A stretch of DNA of 64,000 nt, from positions 1 to 64,000 of the forward strand of contig NZ_FNNE01000008.1 of NCBI RefSeq assembly GCF_900106945.1, read 5' to 3'. Positions 9,751 to 18,945 of this stretch are shown here, one piece after another (position 1 is the stretch's first letter; every line of letters begins with the position of its first letter). The notes beneath the pieces were generated by a model that worked only from the letters and a program-made list of their open reading frames with translations, was not told the origin of the DNA and did no database searches. The translations under genes and the position numbers were made by a program. The DNA is from Marinobacter mobilis (GTDB lineage Bacteria > Pseudomonadota > Gammaproteobacteria > Pseudomonadales > Oleiphilaceae).

Positions 9751-11073
9751 ATGGCCAAGACAGCATCATTGCCTGCCGGCGCGGGAAAAGGACTTGCAGA
9801 GCTGCGTTCGCGGCTCTGGTTCGTATTTCTGGCACTTCTGGTGTACCGGATCGGTGCCCATATCCCGGTGCCGGGAATCAACCCAGATCGGCTGGCGGCA
9901 CTGTTTGATCAGAATCAGGGAACCATCCTGAGTCTGTTCAACATGTTTTCCGGTGGTGCGCTTGAGCGAATGAGTATCTTCGCGCTGGGGATCATGCCGT
10001 ACATCTCCGCCTCGATCATCATGCAGCTCATGACTGCGGTTAGTCCGCAGCTTGAGCAGCTGAAGAAAGAAGGCGAAGCAGGGCGGCGCAAGATCAGCCA
10101 ATACACCCGTTATGGAACAGTGCTTCTGGCGCTGGTTCAGGGGCTGGGTATTTCTGTCGGTCTGGCATCCCAGGGTGTCACCTTCAACGATAGTTTCAGC
10201 TTCCACTTCGTGGCCGTCATCTCCTTTGTGTGTGGTGCGGTGTTCATGATGTGGCTGGGTGAGCAGATCACTGAGCGGGGCGTAGGCAACGGAATTTCCT
10301 TGCTGATCTTCGCGGGTATCGTGGCGGGTCTTCCCGGTGCTGTTGGGCAAACGCTTGAGCAGGCCCGGAACGGTGAAATGAGTTTGCTGGTGGTCCTGGC
10401 AATCGGTGTGTTTGCGATTGCTGTAGTGGGCTTCGTGGTGTTCATGGAGCGTGGTCAGCGTCGATTGACCATTAACTATGCCAAGCGTCAGCAAGGCCGC
10501 CGGGTGTTCGCCCAGCAGTCCAGTCACCTGCCTCTGAAAGTGAACATGGCCGGGGTTATCCCTCCCATCTTCGCGTCCTCTATCCTGCTGTTCCCGGCGT
10601 CAATCGGGCAATGGTTTGGCCAGGGTGAAGGCATGGAATGGCTCAGTGATATGTCGCAGGCCTTGGCACCAAGCCAGCCGCTCTATATCATCCTGTTCGC
10701 TGCCGCTGTTGTGTTCTTCTGTTTCTTCTACACGGCGTTGATGTATAACCCGAAAGAAGTGGCCGATAACCTCAAGCGTTCCGGCGCCTTTATTCCCGGG
10801 ATTCGTCCAGGGGACCAGACCGCCAAATATATCGACGGTGTGCTGACTCGTCTCACACTGTTCGGTGCAATGTACATCACAGCGGTGTCGCTGTTCCCTC
10901 AGTTCCTGATGGTTTGGGGCAATATTCCCTTCTATCTGGGCGGGACTTCGCTGTTGATTGTTGTAGTCGTTGTGATGGATTTCATGGCTCAGGTTCAGTC
11001 GCACCTGATGTCGCATCAGTACGAATCGCTGATGAAGAAGTCCAATCTCAAGGGCTATGGTCGGAACGGCTAA
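9751..11073 (+). CDS. secY: Sec translocon channel subunit SecY
   Basis: SecY is the pore of the SecYEG translocon in the inner membrane. The 440-residue protein has ten predicted membrane segments. [24 protein letters not shown] marks the first, and [23 protein letters not shown] is the plug/second-helix region. The cytosolic loop with [17 protein letters not shown] is the SecA/ribosome contact. It lies between rplO and rpmJ in the usual spc order. Confidence 0.98.
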   Translation: MAKTASLPAGAGKGLAELRSRLWFVFLALLVYRIGAHIPVPGINPDRLAALFDQNQGTILSLFNMFSGGALERMSIFALGIMPYISASIIMQLMTAVSPQLEQLKKEGEAGRRKISQYTRYGTVLLALVQGLGISVGLASQGVTFNDSFSFHFVAVISFVCGAVFMMWLGEQITERGVGNGISLLIFAGIVAGLPGAVGQTLEQARNGEMSLLVVLAIGVFAIAVVGFVVFMERGQRRLTINYAKRQQGRRVFAQQSSHLPLKVNMAGVIPPIFASSILLFPASIGQWFGQGEGMEWLSDMSQALAPSQPLYIILFAAAVVFFCFFYTALMYNPKEVADNLKRSGAFIPGIRPGDQTAKYIDGVLTRLTLFGAMYITAVSLFPQFLMVWGNIPFYLGGTSLLIVVVVVMDFMAQVQSHLMSHQYESLMKKSNLKGYGRNG

Positions 11074-11103
11074 CGCCGTTCCCGTTGATATCTGGAGTCG
11101 ACA

Positions 11104-11217
11104 ATGAAAGTACGCGCTTCGGTAAAGAAAATTTGCCGTAACTGCAAAGTAATTCGTCGCAATGGCTCGGTACGAGTCATTTGCTCGGAGCCTCGCCACA
11201 AGCAGCGCCAGGGCTGA
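11104..11217 (+). CDS. rpmJ: 50S ribosomal protein L36 (zinc-binding type)
   Basis: This 37-residue gene encodes [17 protein letters not shown]...[12 protein letters not shown]. Cys11, Cys14, Cys27 and His32 form the zinc site, so this is the zinc-binding form of L36. A GGAG site lies just before the ATG. It is the last gene of the spc operon and is followed by a 139-base gap holding the alpha-operon promoter. Confidence 0.97.
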   Translation: MKVRASVKKICRNCKVIRRNGSVRVICSEPRHKQRQG

Positions 11218-11266
11218 TTCAAAAGAATCGAAACTGACGACGCAAAGGGTACCGGAATGATAGCGC

Positions 11267-11295
11267 TTGATCTTTTTATGGTCAGGCGCTATTAT
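11267..11295 (+). promoter_or_regulatory. Sigma-70 promoter of the alpha operon
   Basis: TTGATC (11267-11272) and TATTAT (11290-11295) are 17 bp apart. The -10 is followed by the GC-rich discriminator TTCGCGCCC, a feature of stringently controlled stable-RNA and ribosomal promoters. The -10 also lies in the loop of a GGCGC/GCGCC hairpin (11285-11303) followed by five T, which could act as a weak terminator on spc readthrough. Confidence 0.8.
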
Positions 11296-11356
11296 TTCGC
11301 GCCCTTTTTGTGGCGGATAATTCACACAGCAAAGCTTTGAACGCGGAGTAATTTGG

Positions 11357-11713
11357 ATGGCACGTATAGCCGGTGTCAATATACCCGACAACAAACATGC
11401 TGTTATCTCACTGACTTACATTTTTGGAGTCGGTCGGACAGCAGCTCAAAAGCTTTGCGACGCAGCCGGCGTTCAGCCGGACGCCAAGGTCAAAGACCTT
11501 AGCGACGATCAGATTGAGTCACTTCGTACCGAAGTGGGCAAACTGACTGTCGAAGGCGATCTGCGTCGTGAAGTTCAGATGAACATTAAGCGTTTGAAGG
11601 ATCTCGGCTGCTTCCGTGGTCTGCGCCATCGTCATGGACTTCCTGTCCGTGGTCAGCGCACGAAGACCAACGCTCGCACCCGTAAAGGTCCTCGCAAACC
11701 GATTCGCAAGTAA
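11357..11713 (+). CDS. rpsM: 30S ribosomal protein S13
   Basis: S13 is at the top of the 30S head and contacts S19 and the P-site tRNA. The 118-residue product starts [21 protein letters not shown] and has the basic tail [20 protein letters not shown]. It is the first gene of the alpha operon, directly downstream of the promoter at 11267-11295. Confidence 0.98.
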   Translation: MARIAGVNIPDNKHAVISLTYIFGVGRTAAQKLCDAAGVQPDAKVKDLSDDQIESLRTEVGKLTVEGDLRREVQMNIKRLKDLGCFRGLRHRHGLPVRGQRTKTNARTRKGPRKPIRK

Positions 11714-11726
11714 CAGGTAGGCAATC

Positions 11727-12116
11727 ATGGCAAAGCCAGGTACACGTACCCGTAAAAAGGTGAAAAAGACGGTTGTTGATGGCGTCGCGCACATCCACGC
11801 TTCCTTCAACAACACCATCGTGACCATTTCTGATCGTCAGGGCAATGTCCTGTCCTGGGCTACCTCTGGTGGCTCTGGTTTCCGCGGGTCACGTAAGAGT
11901 ACACCTTTTGCTGCGCAGGTAGCAGCTGAAAGAGCCGGTAACGCGGCTGCTGAATACGGCCTTAAAAACCTGGATGTAGAGGTTAAGGGTCCTGGGCCCG
12001 GACGTGAATCTGCAGTTCGTGCGCTGAATGCGTGCGGCTACAAGATCACAAACATCACTGATGTGACGCCGATTCCTCATAACGGCTGTCGTCCGCCCAA
12101 GAAGCGCCGCGTCTAA
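11727..12116 (+). CDS. rpsK: 30S ribosomal protein S11
   Basis: S11 sits on the 30S platform near the mRNA exit. It has 129 residues, with [21 protein letters not shown] and [22 protein letters not shown], and ends [11 protein letters not shown]. Thirteen bases separate it from rpsM. Confidence 0.98.
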   Translation: MAKPGTRTRKKVKKTVVDGVAHIHASFNNTIVTISDRQGNVLSWATSGGSGFRGSRKSTPFAAQVAAERAGNAAAEYGLKNLDVEVKGPGPGRESAVRALNACGYKITNITDVTPIPHNGCRPPKKRRV

Positions 12117-12134
12117 GACAGGAGACAGTGAAAT

Positions 12135-12755
12135 ATGGCACGTTACATAGGTCCAAAATGTAAACTGTCTCGTCGTGAAGGGACAGATCTTTTTCTGAAG
12201 AGCGGAGCCCGCGCACTTGATTCCAAGTGCAACCTCGAGACTCCTCCAGGCATGCACGGTGCTCGTCGTGGCCGTCTGTCTGAATACGGAGTGCAGCTTC
12301 GTGAGAAGCAGAAAGTTCGTCGTATCTACGGCGTTCTGGAAAAGCAGTTCCGTAACTATTACGCCGAGGCAGCTCGCCTGAAAGGTGCAACGGGTGAAAA
12401 CCTGCTGCAGCTTCTGGAAGCTCGTCTGGATAACGTAGTTTACCGCATGGGTTTTGGTTCTACCCGTGCTGAATCCCGTCAGCTCGTTTCTCACAAAGCG
12501 ATTCTGGTGAACGACAAGGTAGTGAATATTCCTTCCTACCAGGTCAAGCCGGGTGATGTTGTGAGTGTTCGTGAGAAGGCCAAAAACCAGTTGCGCGTTA
12601 AAGGTGCTCTGGATCTGGCTTCTGGACGTGCACCGGTGGGCTGGGTAGAGGTCGACGCCAGCAAGATGTCAGGCGTTTACAAGTCAGTGCCTGAGCGTAC
12701 TGAGTTGCCGGCCGACATCAATGAGAACCTCATCGTCGAGCTTTACTCTAAGTAA
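12135..12755 (+). CDS. rpsD: 30S ribosomal protein S4
   Basis: S4 initiates 30S assembly and is the alpha-operon translational repressor in E. coli. The 206-residue protein begins [20 protein letters not shown] and has the S4 RNA-binding domain [23 protein letters not shown]. It lacks the N-terminal zinc knuckle of the C+ form. rpoA follows after 35 bases. Confidence 0.98.
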   Translation: MARYIGPKCKLSRREGTDLFLKSGARALDSKCNLETPPGMHGARRGRLSEYGVQLREKQKVRRIYGVLEKQFRNYYAEAARLKGATGENLLQLLEARLDNVVYRMGFGSTRAESRQLVSHKAILVNDKVVNIPSYQVKPGDVVSVREKAKNQLRVKGALDLASGRAPVGWVEVDASKMSGVYKSVPERTELPADINENLIVELYSK

Positions 12756-12790
12756 GGCCCAGTTAGCAACGAGAGCAGATAGGGGCGTCT

Positions 12791-13795
12791 ATGCAGCGTT
12801 CAGTACATGAGTTATTGACACCTCGTACCATCGACGTAAAGGAATCGAGCAGCACTCGTGCCAAAGTGACTCTGGAGCCGCTGGAAAGGGGTTTTGGTCA
12901 CACTTTGGGTAGTGCTCTGCGCCGGATACTTTTGTCCTCAATGCCGGGCTGCGCGATCACTGAAGCGCAGATTGACGGTGTTCTGCATGAGTACAGCGCA
13001 ATCGAAGGTGTCCAGGAAGATGTCATTGAGATTCTTCTGAATCTCAAAGGCGTCGCAGTTAAGATGAGTGACCGTGATGAAGTTGAGCTTACGCTCAGCA
13101 AGAAGGGTCCCGGAGTCGTGACTGCTGGCGATATCAAGCTGGATCATAATGTTGAGATCGCGAACCCTGAGCATGTCATTTGCCACCTGAGTGATAACGG
13201 CGAAATGAACATGCGTCTCAAGATCGTTCGCGGTCGTGGTTACGAGGCTGCTGATCAGCGCGGTCTGGACGAAGACGAGACACGTGCTATCGGGCGCCTG
13301 CAGTTGGATGCTACGTACAGCCCGGTTCGTCGTGTTGCTTACGCGGTCGAAAGTGCCCGTGTTGAGCAGCGTACTGACCTGGACAAGTTGGTTATTGATC
13401 TGGAGACCAATGGTACGATCGATCCGGAAGAAGCAATTCGCCGGGCCGCGACCATCCTCCAGCAGCAACTGGCGGTATTCGTTGATTTCGATCACGAAAA
13501 AGAGCCGGAGCGCGTAGAGGAAGAGGAAGAAATTGATCCGATTCTGCTGCGTCCGGTGGATGATCTGGAATTGACCGTGCGTTCAGCTAACTGCTTGAAG
13601 GCAGAGAACATTTACTACATCGGCGATCTCATTCAGCGGACCGAAGTCGAGCTGCTGAAGACGCCTAACCTGGGTAAAAAGTCGCTGACCGAAATCAAGG
13701 ACGTGCTCGCTTCGCGCGGTCTGTCCCTGGGGATGCGTCTTGATAACTGGCCGCCGGCGAGCCTTCGTGGCGACGACCGGGTTCTGGGCGGTTAA
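12791..13795 (+). CDS. rpoA: RNA polymerase alpha subunit
   Basis: Alpha initiates RNA polymerase assembly and contacts activators. The 334-residue protein has the N-terminal dimerisation domain ([20 protein letters not shown]), an acidic linker around [18 protein letters not shown] and the C-terminal DNA-binding domain ([34 protein letters not shown]). It lies between rpsD and rplQ, as expected. Confidence 0.98.
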   Translation: MQRSVHELLTPRTIDVKESSSTRAKVTLEPLERGFGHTLGSALRRILLSSMPGCAITEAQIDGVLHEYSAIEGVQEDVIEILLNLKGVAVKMSDRDEVELTLSKKGPGVVTAGDIKLDHNVEIANPEHVICHLSDNGEMNMRLKIVRGRGYEAADQRGLDEDETRAIGRLQLDATYSPVRRVAYAVESARVEQRTDLDKLVIDLETNGTIDPEEAIRRAATILQQQLAVFVDFDHEKEPERVEEEEEIDPILLRPVDDLELTVRSANCLKAENIYYIGDLIQRTEVELLKTPNLGKKSLTEIKDVLASRGLSLGMRLDNWPPASLRGDDRVLGG

Positions 13796-13832
13796 TCGCC
13801 GAATTGGTAGTTTAAGGTAAGGAATCAGAGCA

Positions 13833-14231
13833 ATGCGTCATCGTAAGAGTGGTCGTAAGTTCAACAGGACCAGTGCGCATCGCAAAGCCATGTTCCGTAA
13901 CATGGCCGCGTCACTGGTTGAGCACGAGCTGATCAAAACGACTCTCCCGAAAGCGAAGGAACTTCGCCGGGTGGCTGAGCCGTTGATCACGCTTTCTAAG
14001 AATGATTCGGTAGCAAATCGTCGTCTGGCGTTCTCTCGCCTGCGCAACGATGCTGCGGTAGCCAAGCTCTTTGAAGAGCTGGGTCCCCGTTACTCCGAGC
14101 GTCCAGGTGGTTACCTGCGCATCCTGAAGTGCGGCTTCCGCGCTGGCGATAATGCCCCTATGGCATTCGTTGAGCTGGTCGGTCGTCCTCTGGATATCGA
14201 AGCAGAAGAAGTGGGCGGTGACGAGGAGTAA
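13833..14231 (+). CDS. rplQ: 50S ribosomal protein L17
   Basis: L17 is a 50S protein at the tunnel exit side. It has 132 residues, [24 protein letters not shown] at the N-terminus and an acidic tail [10 protein letters not shown]. It closes the alpha operon and is followed after 19 bases by a strong terminator. Confidence 0.98.
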   Translation: MRHRKSGRKFNRTSAHRKAMFRNMAASLVEHELIKTTLPKAKELRRVAEPLITLSKNDSVANRRLAFSRLRNDAAVAKLFEELGPRYSERPGGYLRILKCGFRAGDNAPMAFVELVGRPLDIEAEEVGGDEE

Positions 14232-14250
14232 TTTCCTCAACGCAGCCCGA

Positions 14251-14285
14251 AAAAAAGCCGGTAACGAAAGTTACCGGCTTTTTTT
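14251..14285. terminator. Bidirectional terminator between rplQ and ppa
   Basis: AAAAAAGCCGGTAAC and GTTACCGGCTTTTTT pair perfectly around a GAAA tetraloop. T-runs appear on both strands, so it can end the alpha operon on the plus strand and ppa on the minus strand. Confidence 0.93.
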
Positions 14286-14296
14286 GTGTTTTGATT

Positions 14297-14327
14297 TTGC
14301 CTGGCGCAGAGGGTCTGCGCCAGGCAA
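14297..14327 (-). other. Long perfect hairpin in the ppa 3' region
   Basis: A 14-bp perfect stem, TTGCCTGGCGCAGA with its complement, surrounds a 3-base loop nine bases past the ppa stop (minus strand). It has no T-tract of its own, so it is probably an mRNA-stabilising stem or the first half of a tandem terminator with the 14251-14285 structure. Confidence 0.7.
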
Positions 14328-14336
14328 TCAAGGGCA

Positions 14337-14864
14337 TCAGCCCTTGTAGGCGGCCACGGAGTCTTCGATCGCCTTGCGAGCGGCGGCGGCGTTGTCCCAG
14401 CCCTGGACCTTGACCCACTTGCCTGACTCGAGCGTCTTGTAGTTCTCGAAGAAGTGCTGGATCTGGTCGCGCAGCAACTGAGGCAGGTCTTCGATGTCTT
14501 TGACGTCAACGTAGGACTTGGTCACCTTCTCGTGAGGTACAGCAACCAGCTTGGCGTCGCCACCGGCCTCGTCTTCCATGTTGAGTACGCCAACTGGGCG
14601 GCAGCGGATGACAGAGCCCGCCTGAACCGGATATGGGGTTACAACAAGCACGTCCAGCGGGTCGCCATCGTCGGCCAGGGTATGGGGGATGAAACCATAG
14701 TTGGCCGGGTAGAACATCGGGGTGGCCATGAAGCGGTCTACCAGCAGAGCGCCCATTTCTTTGTCCAGCTCGTACTTGACCGGGGAGCTGTTCGCCGGGA
14801 TCTCAATCGCGACGTAGATGTCTTCGGGGGGGTTCTTGCCAGCGGGAATGTTATCGAAGTTCAT
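14337..14864 (-). CDS. ppa: Inorganic pyrophosphatase
   Basis: This soluble family I enzyme hydrolyses pyrophosphate to two phosphates, pulling biosynthetic reactions forward. The ATG at 14864 gives 175 residues ([24 protein letters not shown]) and has AAGGA seven bases upstream. Conserved elements are [27 protein letters not shown] and the metal site [10 protein letters not shown] longer in-frame start 17 codons upstream is less consistent with the family. Confidence 0.97.
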   Translation of the reverse strand: MNFDNIPAGKNPPEDIYVAIEIPANSSPVKYELDKEMGALLVDRFMATPMFYPANYGFIPHTLADDGDPLDVLVVTPYPVQAGSVIRCRPVGVLNMEDEAGGDAKLVAVPHEKVTKSYVDVKDIEDLPQLLRDQIQHFFENYKTLESGKWVKVQGWDNAAAARKAIEDSVAAYKG

Positions 14865-14985
14865 AATCGATCCTTGGTTGGATGGCCGTTTAACTGCTAT
14901 TGAAAAGTGGCGCAATTATACGTGTATCCGGCATATATCGAAACTAAACCATGGTAGGTTGCTGATGCCCGGGACCAACGGGCCC

Positions 14986-16125
14986 TCACAGCTTCATTTG
15001 CTTGGCAATCAGTTCCTTCATGATCTCATCCGTGCCACCGCCGATCGAGAGGATCTTGGCGTCCCGGTACAGGCGTTCAACCACGGACTCCCGCATATAG
15101 CCCATGCCTCCGTGCAGCTGGACGGCTTCCCGTGTAACGTATTCACAGACCTCGACGGCAAAGTTCTTGGCCATCGCGACTTCCTTGATAGGATTCTTGC
15201 CCGCCTGCATCAGCGCTGCACAGCGGTAAGCATATTCACGGGCCACATCGATCCTTGTGGCCATATCCACCAATTTGTGGCGTGTGACTTGAAAGCGCTC
15301 GATCGGTCGGCCAAAGGCTTCCCTTTGATGGGTATAAGCGAGGCTTTCTTCGAGTGCAATTTGCGCCGTCATGTAAGCCATGATGGTCAGCATGAGTCTT
15401 TCCTGCAGGAAGTTGCTCATGATGGCGATAAAGCCGGCATTTTCGGCGCCGATCAGGTTTTCGGCGGGGACCCGGCAGTCCTCAAAGAACAGCTCTGCGG
15501 TATCGCTGGCCCACCAGCCCATTTTCTTGAGCTTGTTGCCACGGCTGAACCCGGGCGTTTCGCGGGGAATGAGTAGCAGGCTTATGCCGCCATGGCCTTC
15601 GCCGCCGGTGCGAACGGCGACGGTGTAATAGTCGGCGCGGCAACCGCTGGTAATGAAGGTCTTGCTGCCGTTCACGATGTAGTGGTCACCGTCGCGAACG
15701 GCGCGGGTTTTCAGGTTGGCAACGTCGGAGCCGCCATTCGGCTCGGTAATGGCCAGGGCGGAGATCTTTTCGCCGCGCAGTACCCGTGGAACGACCTGCT
15801 CGCGTACCGACGGCTGAGCCCATTTGGCAACCGGGGGAAGGCCGATATCGAGGGAACCGAGGCTCGCGACCAGGCCACCGGAGGTCGAGCGCATCAGTTC
15901 TTCGGATACCGCGACCTTGAGAAAGGTGTCACCGGCGCCGGTGCCGCCGAGAGCTTCGTCAAATCCGATGCCAAGAAGGCCTGCTTCACCCGCGAGGCGG
16001 TATAGGTCGCGGGGAAACTCACCTGCCTCCTCCCAGTCATCGATATGGGGGCGAACGTGGGTGTTGATGAACTTCCGAACGGTCTGGCGAACCTGTTCGT
16101 GGGTTTCGTTAAAATACTGAGTCAC
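14986..16125 (-). CDS. Acyl-CoA dehydrogenase family protein
   Basis: The product is a 379-residue FAD enzyme of the acyl-CoA dehydrogenase superfamily, which introduces a trans-2 double bond into acyl-CoA. ALAITEPNGGSDVANLKT is the FAD-binding signature and QLHGGMGYMRESVVERLYRDA the C-terminal one. The usual medium-chain catalytic Glu before GT is Gly here (SIGGGTDEI). A Glu occurs instead at residue 242 in LQERLM, the position used by long-chain and isovaleryl-CoA dehydrogenases. Substrate is therefore probably long or branched chain (inference). A candidate TetR-type operator lies upstream at 16179-16196. Confidence 0.92.
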   Translation of the reverse strand: MTQYFNETHEQVRQTVRKFINTHVRPHIDDWEEAGEFPRDLYRLAGEAGLLGIGFDEALGGTGAGDTFLKVAVSEELMRSTSGGLVASLGSLDIGLPPVAKWAQPSVREQVVPRVLRGEKISALAITEPNGGSDVANLKTRAVRDGDHYIVNGSKTFITSGCRADYYTVAVRTGGEGHGGISLLLIPRETPGFSRGNKLKKMGWWASDTAELFFEDCRVPAENLIGAENAGFIAIMSNFLQERLMLTIMAYMTAQIALEESLAYTHQREAFGRPIERFQVTRHKLVDMATRIDVAREYAYRCAALMQAGKNPIKEVAMAKNFAVEVCEYVTREAVQLHGGMGYMRESVVERLYRDAKILSIGGGTDEIMKELIAKQMKL

Positions 16126-16178
16126 GACAAACTGGCCTCTGCTGATGGTCGAGAGGACAGTTTGGCGAATTATCGACG

Positions 16179-16196
16179 ACCAAGCAAGCGCTTGGT
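16179..16196. promoter_or_regulatory. Candidate TetR-type operator upstream of the acyl-CoA dehydrogenase
   Basis: ACCAAGC and GCTTGGT flank AAGC, a 7-bp inverted repeat. It lies 54-71 bases upstream of the minus-strand dehydrogenase start, in the 84-base gap after rpiA. AAGCAAGCGCTTG-like palindromes are commonly bound by TetR regulators of fatty-acid and branched-chain catabolism (recall). No such regulator is encoded beside it. Confidence 0.5.
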
Positions 16197-16209
16197 ACGG
16201 TTTGTCGGG

Positions 16210-16890
16210 TCAGATGCCTGGTCGTGGGATACTCTGCACGCCGTTTGCGGTACCTAGCAGGAGCAGATCGGCGGGGCGGCGGGCGAACAGGCCATTGGTG
16301 ACAACACCGACAATCTGGTTGAGGCGTTCTTCGGCCTGAATCGGGCGGGACAGGTCCATATTGTGGACGTCGATGATGATGTTGCCGTTGTCCGTCACCA
16401 CCCCCTCCCGATATACCGGGTCGCCGCCGAGTTTGACGATTTCCCGGCCAACGTGGCTGCGGGCCATCGGAATCACTTCCACCGGAAGCGGAAACTGGCC
16501 GAGTACACCGACCATTTTTGACTCGTCCGCGATGCAGATGAAGGTCTTGGCCACGGCGGCCACGATCTTTTCCCGGGTGAGGGCCGCGCCGCCGCCCTTG
16601 ATCAGCTCGAGGCGTTCGTTGCTTTCGTCGGCGCCATCGATATAGAACTCCAGAGTGCCGGCGCTGTTGAGTTCATACACCGGAATGCCGTGGCCTTTCA
16701 GTCGCTCAGCGGTGGCTTCAGAACTGGCGACGGCGCCGTCAAACTCGGTGCGGATCTCGGCGAGCATGTCAATGAAGTGGTTGGCGGTGCTGCCTGTGCC
16801 AACGCCAATGATGCTGTCGCTGCTTAGGCGCGGAGTGATGTAGTCCAGCGCTGCGCGAGCGACAGCCTGTTTCAGTTGATCCTGGTTCAT
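16210..16890 (-). CDS. rpiA: Ribose-5-phosphate isomerase A
   Basis: RpiA interconverts ribose-5-phosphate and ribulose-5-phosphate in the pentose phosphate pathway. The 226-residue protein has the phosphate loop [13 protein letters not shown], the catalytic DGADE motif and [15 protein letters not shown]. It is divergent from ilvA, an arrangement also common in pseudomonads. Confidence 0.97.
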   Translation of the reverse strand: MNQDQLKQAVARAALDYITPRLSSDSIIGVGTGSTANHFIDMLAEIRTEFDGAVASSEATAERLKGHGIPVYELNSAGTLEFYIDGADESNERLELIKGGGAALTREKIVAAVAKTFICIADESKMVGVLGQFPLPVEVIPMARSHVGREIVKLGGDPVYREGVVTDNGNIIIDVHNMDLSRPIQAEERLNQIVGVVTNGLFARRPADLLLLGTANGVQSIPRPGI

Positions 16891-17065
16891 GTCTGGCTCC
16901 GGATGTGGGCTTGGTCGGCAAAGTGGGAAAGAAAAGTGGCTTTATTATATCCCTCCCGCCTACTGGGTTATAGACGGCACCCCGGCAAACTTTCTACACT
17001 GTCCGTTTTTCTCTGCCCGGGCGGTTGCGACTGCTGCGGGGCACTTCGTGATGGAACCCGAGATT

Positions 17066-18598
17066 ATGTTGCAACGCTACATCAAGAAAATCCTGGATGC
17101 CCGTGTTTACGACGTGGCTATCGAAACGCCGCTGACCGAAGCCCGCAATCTGTCCAAGCGTTTCGAAAACCAGATTATGCTGAAGCGCGAAGACCTGCAG
17201 CCGGTGTTTTCATTCAAGTTACGAGGTGCCTATAACCGCATTGCCCAGCTTTCCGAGGAACAGAAGTCCCGTGGCGTTATCTGTGCGTCAGCTGGAAATC
17301 ATGCCCAGGGGGTCGCGCTAGCCGCCAAGAAACTCGGGATCAAGGCGGTGATCGTCATGCCCCAGACCACCCCGGAGATCAAGGTGCGCTCGGTGCGCAG
17401 TCATGGTGCGAAGGTGGTGCTCAAGGGCGATGCCTACGACGAAGCGGCCGCCCATGCCGCTGAACTGGTTGAAAAACAGGGCCTGACCTACATCCACCCT
17501 TTCGATGATCCCGATGTCATCGCCGGTCAGGGGACGGTCGCGATGGAACTGATGTGGCAGTTTACCCAGCCGCTGCACGCCGTGTTTATCCCCGTCGGGG
17601 GCGGAGGTCTGATTGCCGGGATGGCGGCGTATATCAAGTACCTGCGGCCGGAGATTCGTGTCATAGGGGTGGAGCCTGCTGACTCCAACTGTCTGCAGGC
17701 CGCGATGGAATCCCGTGACCGGGTCGTGCTGGATGAAGTCGGGATATTTGCTGACGGTGTGGCCGTCAAACAGATCGGTCAGCATACCTGGGATCTGTGC
17801 AAGGATCTGGTGGACGAAGTCATTACGGTGTCTACCGACGAAATCTGCGCCGCCATCAAGGATGTCTTCGATGACACCCGTTCCATTGCGGAGCCTGCGG
17901 GCGCTCTGTCCGTTGCCGGCATAAAGAAATACATTCGGCGGGAAGACCTGCAGGGGGAGAATCTGGTTGGCGTGCTAAGTGGGGCCAACATGAACTTTGA
18001 TCGGCTGCGTTATATCTCTGAACGGACGGAAATCGGTGAAAAGCGCGAGGCGATACTGGCAGTGACGATTCCTGAGCAGCCGGGGGCCTTCAAGTCATTC
18101 ATCAATGCCCTGCATAAACGCAGCATCACCGAGTTCAACTATCGCTACGCAGATGAGGCTGAAGCCCGTATCTTTGTGGGCATCCAGATCCAGCAGGGCG
18201 GGTTGGGGCGTGATGAGCTGGTGCAGGAGCTGAGGGAAAACGGCTACGGGGTGGTTGATCTCACCGACAGTGACCTGGCGAAGCAGCATATTCGCCATAT
18301 GGTTGGGGGGCATGCCCCGGCGGTTAGCAATGAGCGGGTGTTCCAGTTCCAGTTCCCCGAGCGTCCAGGGGCGTTGCTCAAGTTCCTGATGTCTCTCGGC
18401 ACCCGTTGGAATATCTCCATGTTCCACTATCGTAATCACGGAGCCGCCTATAGCCGGGTGCTGATGGGGGCGCAAGTCGATGAGGGGGACCTTAAGGCTT
18501 TCCAGGCCATGCTCGACAAGGTGGGGTTCCGTTACAAGGATGTGACTGACAATGAAGCCTATCGTCTGTTCTTGGGGGCGGGGAACGGCACGGAGTAA
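17066..18598 (+). CDS. ilvA: Threonine ammonia-lyase, biosynthetic
   Basis: IlvA is the PLP enzyme that deaminates threonine to 2-oxobutanoate, the first step of isoleucine synthesis. The ATG at 17066 gives 510 residues starting MLQRYIKKILDARVYDVA. An ATG five codons upstream (17051) is possible. Lys51 in FSFKLRGAYN binds PLP, and VGGGGLIAGMA is the phosphate loop. Two C-terminal ACT-like domains (about 320-410 and 420-510) mark the isoleucine-inhibited biosynthetic form rather than the short catabolic one. Confidence 0.96.
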   Translation: MLQRYIKKILDARVYDVAIETPLTEARNLSKRFENQIMLKREDLQPVFSFKLRGAYNRIAQLSEEQKSRGVICASAGNHAQGVALAAKKLGIKAVIVMPQTTPEIKVRSVRSHGAKVVLKGDAYDEAAAHAAELVEKQGLTYIHPFDDPDVIAGQGTVAMELMWQFTQPLHAVFIPVGGGGLIAGMAAYIKYLRPEIRVIGVEPADSNCLQAAMESRDRVVLDEVGIFADGVAVKQIGQHTWDLCKDLVDEVITVSTDEICAAIKDVFDDTRSIAEPAGALSVAGIKKYIRREDLQGENLVGVLSGANMNFDRLRYISERTEIGEKREAILAVTIPEQPGAFKSFINALHKRSITEFNYRYADEAEARIFVGIQIQQGGLGRDELVQELRENGYGVVDLTDSDLAKQHIRHMVGGHAPAVSNERVFQFQFPERPGALLKFLMSLGTRWNISMFHYRNHGAAYSRVLMGAQVDEGDLKAFQAMLDKVGFRYKDVTDNEAYRLFLGAGNGTE

Positions 18599-18756
18599 GG
18601 GGTGCTGGGTGAGATTGGCGAAGATGAACAAATCGTAATCTGTTATGAATTGTAAATCGGGAGATGCGTGATAGTCTTCCAGCTAATTGTTCACTAAGCT
18701 AACTAGCCAATTGATTTCCAATGCATTGACTAGTCTTTCAACCGGAGAGTTTTGTC

Positions 18757-18900
18757 ATGAATCGCAAGCCTGACACCATTCGGGCCATAGTTCTGGTCTT
18801 CGCGATCGGGCTTGCGGTTACCGCGTTTACCTCGTTGCAGGCATCGGAGAGCGATCGTCGAGTCAGTGAGGATGTGGTTACCGTTCCCGGTTTCCGTTAA
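18757..18900 (+). CDS. Small single-span membrane protein of unknown function
   Basis: This 47-residue frame starts MNRKPDTIRAIVLVFAIGLA. It has a basic N-terminus, one hydrophobic segment at about residues 9-27 that ends near an LQA site, and a short polar tail ending VVTVPGFR. A CGGAGAG site lies seven bases before the ATG. It could be an anchored peptide or a secreted one after signal cleavage. I do not recognise a family. It stands alone in the gap between ilvA and fau. Confidence 0.6.
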   Translation: MNRKPDTIRAIVLVFAIGLAVTAFTSLQASESDRRVSEDVVTVPGFR

Positions 18901-18945
18901 TACCCTCCTTATATAAGTCCCAGGCCCCGGTTTCCTTGCTGCGGG

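Noticed and set aside
9766..10527. Minus-strand open frame antisense to secY
   Set aside because: The His/Gln/Arg-rich translation is what the complement of membrane-protein codons gives. No start signal is present.
16891..17065. Attenuator or T-box before ilvA
   Set aside because: No Ile/Val-rich leader peptide, T-box motif or terminator hairpin with a T-tract is visible in the rpiA-ilvA gap.
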